A stretch of 57,998 bases of DNA from DATGMP01 sp035293565 (GTDB taxonomy: Bacteria; Pseudomonadota; Alphaproteobacteria; BOG-932; Roseiterribacteraceae), in NCBI GenBank assembly GCA_035293565.1, contig DATGMP010000047.1, forward strand, positions 1 to 57,998, written 5' to 3'. Position 1 is the first letter of the stretch. Each line of letters opens with the position of its first letter. This document shows, piece by piece, positions 53,442 through 57,998 of this stretch. A program made the position numbers and the translations under genes. The notes under the pieces are model-generated. The model was not told the DNA's origin. It did not search any database and worked only from the letters and a program-made list of their open reading frames with translations.

Positions 53442-54022
53442 CAGACCGCCCCTTCATGCTCGCTGGTGCCGGGCTCGGGCTTGCCCAGGATGTCGCTGAT
53501 CTTGCGACCGCGCCGGGCCGCCACCGCGCGCGGACTCGCGATCGACGACAAGGCGGCCAAGGTCGCCTTCACCATGTTGTGCGGATTGGATGTGCCGATC
53601 GACTTCGCAACGACGTCCTGGACGCCCAGCGCCTCGAACACCGCGCGCATCGGGCCGCCGGCAATGATCCCGGTACCCGCCGGAGCCGCCCGCATGACGA
53701 CGGAGCCGGCGCCGAAGCGCCCGTTGAGGTCGTGATGCAGCGTGCGGCCCTCGCGCAGAGGCACGCGGATCATGTTGCGCTTGGCTTGATCGGTCGCCTT
53801 GCGGATCGCCTCGGGCACCTCGCGCGCCTTGCCGGCGCCATGGCCGACGCGGCCCTTGCCGTCGCCCACGACCACCAGCGCGGCGAAGCCGAACCGCCGG
53901 CCGCCCTTCACCACCTTGGCGACGCGGTTGATCGAGACCAGCTTTTCGACGAGCTCGACTTCCTGGCCTTCGCGATCCCTGTCGCGATCCCGGCCGCCAC
54001 GCTCTCTGCCTTCACGAGCCAT
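53441..54022 (-). CDS. rpsE: 30S ribosomal protein S5
   Basis: 193 residues. After a charged N-terminus (RGGRDRDRDREG) come VSINRVAKVVKGGRRFGFAA, which is central to decoding accuracy, and the AGTGIIAGGPMRAVFEALGV domain. The N-terminal extension is longer than in E. coli but common in alphaproteobacteria. It overlaps rpmD by one base. Confidence 0.96.
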   Translation of the reverse strand: MAREGRERGGRDRDRDREGQEVELVEKLVSINRVAKVVKGGRRFGFAALVVVGDGKGRVGHGAGKAREVPEAIRKATDQAKRNMIRVPLREGRTLHHDLNGRFGAGSVVMRAAPAGTGIIAGGPMRAVFEALGVQDVVAKSIGTSNPHNMVKATLAALSSIASPRAVAARRGRKISDILGKPEPGTSEHEGAV

Positions 54023-54032
54023 ACCAGAACTC

Positions 54033-54392
54033 CTAGAAATTCAGGCCGGCTTCGCGCGCGGCGTCAGCCAGCGCACGGACCCGCCCATGAAAAATGTAGC
54101 CGCCGCGATCGAAGCGGACTTCCGTGATGCCGGCGGCCTTGGCACGTTCGGCAACCAGCTTGCCGACCGCCTTGGCCGCGTCGAGGTTGGCGCCGCTCTT
54201 GATCTCCTCGCGGAGCTTGGGGTCGAGCGTCGAGGCTGCCGCCAGCGTGCGTGCCGACTTGTCGTCGATCACCTGGGCATAGATGTGATGCGAACTGCGA
54301 TGCACGGCTAGGCGCGGCCGGTCGCTCCTGATGCGGCGGAGCCGCGCGCGGACGCGGTATTTGCGCGCCAACTTGGGATCGATGTGGCTCAT
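54033..54392 (-). CDS. rplR: 50S ribosomal protein L18
   Basis: 119 residues. The basic N-terminus RKYRVRARLRRIRSDRPRLA, VHRSSHHIYAQVIDD and the C-terminal FDRGGYIFHGRVRALADAAR are L18 signatures; it binds 5S rRNA. It lies 4 bases after rplF. Confidence 0.96.
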   Translation of the reverse strand: MSHIDPKLARKYRVRARLRRIRSDRPRLAVHRSSHHIYAQVIDDKSARTLAAASTLDPKLREEIKSGANLDAAKAVGKLVAERAKAAGITEVRFDRGGYIFHGRVRALADAAREAGLNF

Positions 54393-54396
54393 GGCG

Positions 54397-54930
54397 CTAC
54401 TTCTTCTTGCCTTCCTTGCGGATGATCGTCTCGGACTCGTACTTCACGCCCTTGCCCTTGTAAGGCTCAGGCGGCCTGAAAGCGCGGATCTCGGCGGCGA
54501 TCTGCCCGACCTGCTGCTTGTCAGGGCCGGTGATCGAGATCGTCGTCGGCTTCTCGGTCTTCATCGTGACCCCAGTCGGGATCGGATATTTGATCTCGTG
54601 CGTATAGCCCAGCTGCAGGACCAGATCCTTGCCCTGGACGGCCGCGCGATAGCCGACGCCGTTGATCTCGAGATTCTCTGTGAAGCCGGTCGCGACGCCC
54701 TTCACCAGATTGTTCACGAGCGAGCGCGAGGTGCCCCACATGTTGCGGGCACGGCGCGAATCGTTGCGCGGCATGACAGCGATCTTGCCGTCCTTCATCT
54801 CGGCCTGGATCTCGTCGACCAGCGTGACGCTTCCTTGGCCGAGCTTGCCCTTGGCCGAGATCACCTGGCCGGCGAGCTTCACCTCGACGCCCTGCGGGAC
54901 CGGGACGGCGTTCTTGCCGATACGTGACAT
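54397..54930 (-). CDS. rplF: 50S ribosomal protein L6
   Basis: 177 residues. MSRIGKNAVPVPQGVEV at the start and AEIRAFRPPEPYKGKGVKYE near the end are L6 signatures. The two similar domains, each about 80 residues, are visible. L6 lies near the factor-binding site of the 50S subunit. It lies between rpsH and rplR. Confidence 0.97.
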   Translation of the reverse strand: MSRIGKNAVPVPQGVEVKLAGQVISAKGKLGQGSVTLVDEIQAEMKDGKIAVMPRNDSRRARNMWGTSRSLVNNLVKGVATGFTENLEINGVGYRAAVQGKDLVLQLGYTHEIKYPIPTGVTMKTEKPTTISITGPDKQQVGQIAAEIRAFRPPEPYKGKGVKYESETIIRKEGKKK

Positions 54931-54950
54931 GCTTACCTTCTTTCTCGCGC

Positions 54951-55349
54951 CTAGAAGATCCGGCAGAGGATCTCGCCGCCGACATTGGCGGCCCGAGCCT
55001 CGTGGTCGGACATGATCCCGCGCGGGGTCGAGAGGATCGAAATGCCGAGTCCGTTATAGACCCGCTGCAGATCGGCGATCTTCGAATAGACTCGGCGACC
55101 GGGCTTCGAGATGCGCTTGATCTCGCGGATGACGGGCTCGCCTTCGTGATACTTGAGCTCGATGCGAAGTTTGGCCGAACCGTTGACCTCGGCCTCCTCG
55201 TCATAGTCGCGGATATAGCCTTCGCGCTTCAAAACCTCGAGCACGTTGCGGCGCAGCTTCGACGAAGGGCTCTCGATCGACGACATCCGCGCCGATTGCC
55301 CGTTGCGGATCCGGGTCAGCATATCGCCCAGGGGATCGCTCAATGCCAT
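54951..55349 (-). CDS. rpsH: 30S ribosomal protein S8
   Basis: 132 residues. SDPLGDMLTRIRNGQSARMS, then SKPGRRVYSKIADLQRVYNG and the C-terminal STPRGIMSDHEARAANVGGE are S8 signatures. S8 binds 16S rRNA early, and in E. coli it represses the spc operon. Whether it does so here cannot be told from this window. Confidence 0.97.
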   Translation of the reverse strand: MALSDPLGDMLTRIRNGQSARMSSIESPSSKLRRNVLEVLKREGYIRDYDEEAEVNGSAKLRIELKYHEGEPVIREIKRISKPGRRVYSKIADLQRVYNGLGISILSTPRGIMSDHEARAANVGGEILCRIF

Positions 55350-55364
55350 GTTTTCTGATCCCTC

Positions 55365-55670
55365 CTACCAGCTCGACTTGGTCACGCCGGGGATGAGCCC
55401 GACTGAAGCCAGATCGCGCAGCGCAATGCGGCTCAGCTTGAAGCGGCGATAGACCGCGCGGCTGCGGCCGGTGAGCTCGCAGCGGTTGCGCACCCGGGTC
55501 GGGTTGGAATTGCGCGGCAGCTCAGCCAGCTTAATCTGCGCGGCGAACCGCTCCTCGGCCGGGGCCGAGCGGTCGCGCGCCACCTGGCGCAGCCGCTCCC
55601 AGCGCTGCGCGTACTGCTTCGCCCGCTTGGCGCGGCGATTGTTCTTCTCGATCGAACTCTTCTTGGCCAT
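55365..55670 (-). CDS. rpsN: 30S ribosomal protein S14
   Basis: 101 residues, the longer zinc-free form. AKKSSIEKNNRRAKRAKQYA at the start and RCELTGRSRAVYRRFKLSRI near the end are typical; the CxxC pairs of the zinc form are absent. It follows rplE by 12 bases. Confidence 0.96.
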   Translation of the reverse strand: MAKKSSIEKNNRRAKRAKQYAQRWERLRQVARDRSAPAEERFAAQIKLAELPRNSNPTRVRNRCELTGRSRAVYRRFKLSRIALRDLASVGLIPGVTKSSW

Positions 55671-55682
55671 GTGTCGACCCTC

Positions 55683-56330
55683 TCAGCTCACGAACGGCAT
55701 GTTGAAGCCGCGGAGCAATGCCTTCGCTTCCTTATCGCTCTTGGCGGTTGTGCAGATGACGATGTCCATGCCGCGGATCACGTCGATCTGGTCATAGTCG
55801 ATCTCGGGGAACACGATCTGCTCCTTGAGACCCATCGCGTAGTTGCCCCGTCCGTCGAAGCTGTTGCCCGGCACGCCGCGGAAGTCGCGGACGCGCGGCA
55901 GCGCAATGGTGATCAGACGGTCGAGAAACTCGTACATGCGCCTGCCGCGCAGCGTGACCTTGCAGCCGACGGGCGCATCCTCGCGAAGCTTGAACTGCGC
56001 AATTGACTTGCGCGCCTTGGTGATGACCGGCTTCTGTCCGGAGATCGCCTGCAGCTCCGCTACGGCGGCCGTGATCTTGCCCTTGTCGTTGGCCGCCTCG
56101 CCGACGCCCATATTGATAACGATCTTATCGAGCCGCGGCACCGCCAGATCATTCTGGTAGCCGAACTCGCTCTTGAGCGCGGCTTTGATCACGGCATCGT
56201 AATGCGCGCGCAGGCGAGCCTGCATCGCACCATACTGGCTGCTCTCGTGCGAAACGCTCTCGGCGGCCGAAGCAGTCTCCTGCTGCGGAGCGGCGTCCTT
56301 CTTCGAAGTCTTCTTCTTTTTCTCAGTCAT
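55683..56330 (-). CDS. rplE: 50S ribosomal protein L5 with an N-terminal extension
   Basis: 215 residues; usual L5 proteins are about 180. The normal L5 begins near residue 36 (MQARLRAHYDAVIKAALKSE), followed by VPRLDKIVINMGVGEAAND and FDGRGNYAMGLKEQIVFPEI. The first 35 residues are Lys-, Ala-, Glu- and Ser-rich (EKKKKTSKKDAAPQQ) and would be disordered. They are kept because ATG 56330 overlaps the rplX stop (ATGA) and has GAGGTGAT about 6 bases upstream, whereas ATG 56225 has no good ribosome site. L5 binds 5S rRNA and P-site tRNA. Confidence 0.93.
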   Translation of the reverse strand: MTEKKKKTSKKDAAPQQETASAAESVSHESSQYGAMQARLRAHYDAVIKAALKSEFGYQNDLAVPRLDKIVINMGVGEAANDKGKITAAVAELQAISGQKPVITKARKSIAQFKLREDAPVGCKVTLRGRRMYEFLDRLITIALPRVRDFRGVPGNSFDGRGNYAMGLKEQIVFPEIDYDQIDVIRGMDIVICTTAKSDKEAKALLRGFNMPFVS

Positions 56331-56644
56331 CGGTCGATCACCTCGCCGGAGGCCTTCGCGAACCGGACTTTGCGGCCGTCCTCCAGGATCCGGAATCCGA
56401 TCCGGGTCGCCTTGCCGGACTGCGGGTCCTTGTGCGCGACGTTGGAGATATGAATTGGCGCCGCCATGCTCTCGATGCCGCCGGCCGACGCCGGCGAGGG
56501 CCGCTTATGCTTTTTCACCATGTTGACGCCGTCGACCACGACGCGGTTCTCAGACGGGATCACGCGCAACACCTCGCCGGACCGGCCCTTGTCGCGGCCG
56601 GTGAGCACGATGACGGTGTCACCCTTTTTGATTTTCGCAGCCAT
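56327..56644 (-). CDS. rplX: 50S ribosomal protein L24
   Basis: 105 residues. AAKIKKGDTVIVLTGRDKGR is the KOW motif of L24, and GVNMVKKHKRPSP follows. L24 starts 50S assembly. ATG 56644 shares its A with the rplN stop (TGATG); the longer frame over rplN is rejected. Confidence 0.96.
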   Translation of the reverse strand: MAAKIKKGDTVIVLTGRDKGRSGEVLRVIPSENRVVVDGVNMVKKHKRPSPASAGGIESMAAPIHISNVAHKDPQSGKATRIGFRILEDGRKVRFAKASGEVIDR

Positions 56645-57012
56645 CACAGCACCTCGGGTGCGAGCGAGATGATCTTCATGAACTTCTTGCCGCGGAGCTC
56701 GCGCGTCACGGGCCCGAAGATACGGGTGCCGATCGGCTCGCCCTGCTTGTTGATCAGAACGGCGGCGTTCCTGTCGAAACGGATCATGCTGCCGTCGCCG
56801 CGCCGGATCGACACGGCAGTGCGCACGACGACCGCGCGATGCACATCGCCCTTCTTCACACGGCCGCGCGGGATCGCGTCCTTGACCGAGACGACGATGA
56901 CGTCGCCGATCGAGGCGTATTTCCGCTTCGAGCCGCCCAGAACCTTGATGCACATCACCCGGCGCGCGCCGCTATTGTCGGCGACATCCAGGTTTGTCTG
57001 CATCTGAATCAT
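56644..57012 (-). CDS. rplN: 50S ribosomal protein L14
   Basis: 122 residues, the exact family length. MIQMQTNLDVADNSGARRVM at the start and RGDGSMIRFDRNAAVLIN are L14 signatures. L14 forms an intersubunit bridge and is the binding site of the silencing factor RsfS. Confidence 0.97.
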   Translation of the reverse strand: MIQMQTNLDVADNSGARRVMCIKVLGGSKRKYASIGDVIVVSVKDAIPRGRVKKGDVHRAVVVRTAVSIRRGDGSMIRFDRNAAVLINKQGEPIGTRIFGPVTRELRGKKFMKIISLAPEVL

Positions 57013-57034
57013 TTTATCGACCCTTCCTTCACAC

Positions 57035-57292
57035 TCAGGCCGCTGCGCCGCCGGGCGCCGGAGCCGGCGAAATCACGCGCCAGCGCTTGCGCGCGGAGAT
57101 CGGCCGGCATTCCTCGATCTCGACCACGTCGCCGACCTTGAAGACATTGCCTTCGTCGTGCGCGGCGTACCGCTTCGACCGGCGGATGAACTTCTTGTAG
57201 ACCTTGTCCATGACCCGGCGTTCGATGAGCACGACGACGGTCTTGTCGCCCTTGTCGCTCACCACCCGGCCCTGCATCACCCTTTTGGGCAT
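57035..57292 (-). CDS. rpsQ: 30S ribosomal protein S17
   Basis: 85 residues. VMQGRVVSDKGDKTVVVLIE, then FIRRSKRYAAHDE and VGDVVEIEECRPISARKRWR are S17 signatures. It binds 16S rRNA early in assembly. ATG 57292 is used; the longer frame over rpmC is a shadow. A short Ala/Gly/Pro tail ends it. Confidence 0.96.
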   Translation of the reverse strand: MPKRVMQGRVVSDKGDKTVVVLIERRVMDKVYKKFIRRSKRYAAHDEGNVFKVGDVVEIEECRPISARKRWRVISPAPAPGGAAA

Positions 57293-57302
57293 CGCTCTAT
57301 CC

Positions 57303-57518
57303 TCACGCCTTCGCTTGGACGGCAGCCGCTCGGCCGCGCTCGCCCAGAATGGTCTTGATCCGCGCGATGTCGCGCCGCACGACACGCACACGCATCGTCG
57401 ATTCGAGCTGACCGCTCGCCTTCTGAAAGCGCAGATTGAACTGCTCCTTCTTGAGCGTCGCCAAAGTCTCGGTCAGCTCGTCGTCGGTCTTGCCGCGGAA
57501 ATCCACCGCCTTCGTCAT
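57303..57518 (-). CDS. rpmC: 50S ribosomal protein L29
   Basis: 71 residues. DFRGKTDDELTETLATLKKE and the RVVRRDIARIKTIL helix are L29 signatures. L29 lies at the peptide exit tunnel, where trigger factor and SRP dock. It lies 3 bases after rplP and 10 before rpsQ. Confidence 0.95.
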   Translation of the reverse strand: MTKAVDFRGKTDDELTETLATLKKEQFNLRFQKASGQLESTMRVRVVRRDIARIKTILGERGRAAAVQAKA

Positions 57519-57521
57519 CGC

Positions 57522-57935
57522 TCAGCCCTCCGCCCGCTGGACGATGCGCGTCTTGATCGGCAGCTTCGCCTGAGCGAGCTCGAAAGCGCGGTGCGCGAGA
57601 TCAGCCGGGACGCCATCGAGCTCGAACAGGATGCGCCCAGGATGGACGCGCACCACCCAATATTCGGGCGAGCCCTTGCCCGACCCCATGCGCACCTCAG
57701 CGGGCTTCGTCGACACCGGTACATCCGGGAAGACGCGGATCCAGAGACGGCCCTGACGCTTCATGTGGCGAGTAATCGCCCGGCGCGCCGCCTCGATCTG
57801 CCGGGCGGTGACCCGCTCGGGCTCCAGCGCCTTCAAGCCGAACGCGCCGAAATTCAGCGTCGTGCCGGACTGGGCGATACCGCGGATCCGGCCCTTATGG
57901 GCCTTGCGGTACTTGGTTCGCTTCGGACTCAGCAT
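57522..57935 (-). CDS. rplP: 50S ribosomal protein L16
   Basis: 137 residues. MLSPKRTKYRKAHKGRIRG at the start, then GAFGLKALEPERVTARQIEA, RRAITRHMKRQGRLWIRVFP and GSGKGSPEYWVVRVHPGRIL, are L16 signatures. L16 lies close to the A-site tRNA. It lies 15 bases after the rpsC stop. Confidence 0.97.
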   Translation of the reverse strand: MLSPKRTKYRKAHKGRIRGIAQSGTTLNFGAFGLKALEPERVTARQIEAARRAITRHMKRQGRLWIRVFPDVPVSTKPAEVRMGSGKGSPEYWVVRVHPGRILFELDGVPADLAHRAFELAQAKLPIKTRIVQRAEG

Positions 57936-57950
57936 TTCAACTCATCTCCG

Positions 57951-57998
57951 TTAGCGCGCCGGCTGCTGCTCGGCCGCGCGCTTGTCCTGCGCCATCGG
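57951..57998 (-). CDS. rpsC: C-terminal end of 30S ribosomal protein S3 (5' cut off)
   Basis: The last 15 codons before a TAA stop read PMAQDKRAAEQQPAR. This is a common S3 tail in alphaproteobacteria, and its place directly before rplP is the usual one. The rest of the gene lies beyond the window. Confidence 0.85.
   Translation of the reverse strand, partial: PMAQDKRAAEQQPAR

Overview
The window is high-GC DNA from an alphaproteobacterium. The support is a MipZ division-site ATPase, a DUF1476 (F1-ATPase zeta-like) protein, an ATP12-type F1 assembly chaperone, an Rrf2-led SUF operon, an EcfG-type promoter motif and a spc-alpha ribosomal gene order with adk between secY and rpsM. The mix of hydrolases, P450, Rieske oxygenase, CO-dehydrogenase-like hydroxylase and GSTs points to a free-living, catabolically versatile soil or rhizosphere type. 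Genus cannot be fixed from the sequence alone.

1-10 kb: the tail of a possible ECF sigma factor, two unrecognised exported or membrane proteins, a GH5-fold protein that has lost both catalytic glutamates, a Tat-exported LanC-like protein, a GST, and a four-gene minus-strand operon coxG-coxS-coxM-coxL for a form II CO-dehydrogenase-like molybdenum hydroxylase. 10-18 kb: a PepSY protein behind an EcfG-like promoter, a methyltransferase coupled to a lipoprotein phosphatase, an SDR lacking the usual Tyr/Lys pair, an SMP-30 lactonase overlapping a 3-methyladenine glycosylase, a hydrolase flanked by two gene remnants (VOC and DUF35), a TetR regulator and an exported trypsin-like protease. 18-24 kb: a probable catabolic island with a Rieske oxygenase and hydrolase behind a TetR-type operator, a divergent P450, an HSL-type hydrolase and a PQQ dehydrogenase.

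24-33 kb: a zeta-like protein, then the SUF iron-sulfur operon read leftwards (rrf2, sufB, small membrane protein, sufC, sufD, sufS, sufU, sufT, sufA). Most of its junctions are ATGA or TGATG overlaps, and a 90-bp palindromic repeat sits between sufS and sufU. 33-39 kb: an exported methyltransferase, then a plus-strand run of TerC-type membrane protein, exoD, mipZ, galU, UDP-glucose dehydrogenase and a phosphohexomutase, linking cell division to sugar-nucleotide supply. 39-48 kb: a WYL regulator, a GST, a periplasmic M3 peptidase, and a tightly coupled operon rarA-DUF429-pseudouridine synthase-ATP12-small membrane protein-F420-type nitroreductase.

48-58 kb: the spc-alpha ribosomal cluster read leftwards from the end of rpsC to rplQ. 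A consensus promoter and a leader hairpin with a U-run precede rpsM. At least five copies or fragments of a GTCATTCC/GCGGGAAT palindromic repeat are scattered in intergenic spaces. I saw no tRNA, rRNA, CRISPR array, intact insertion sequence or prophage.
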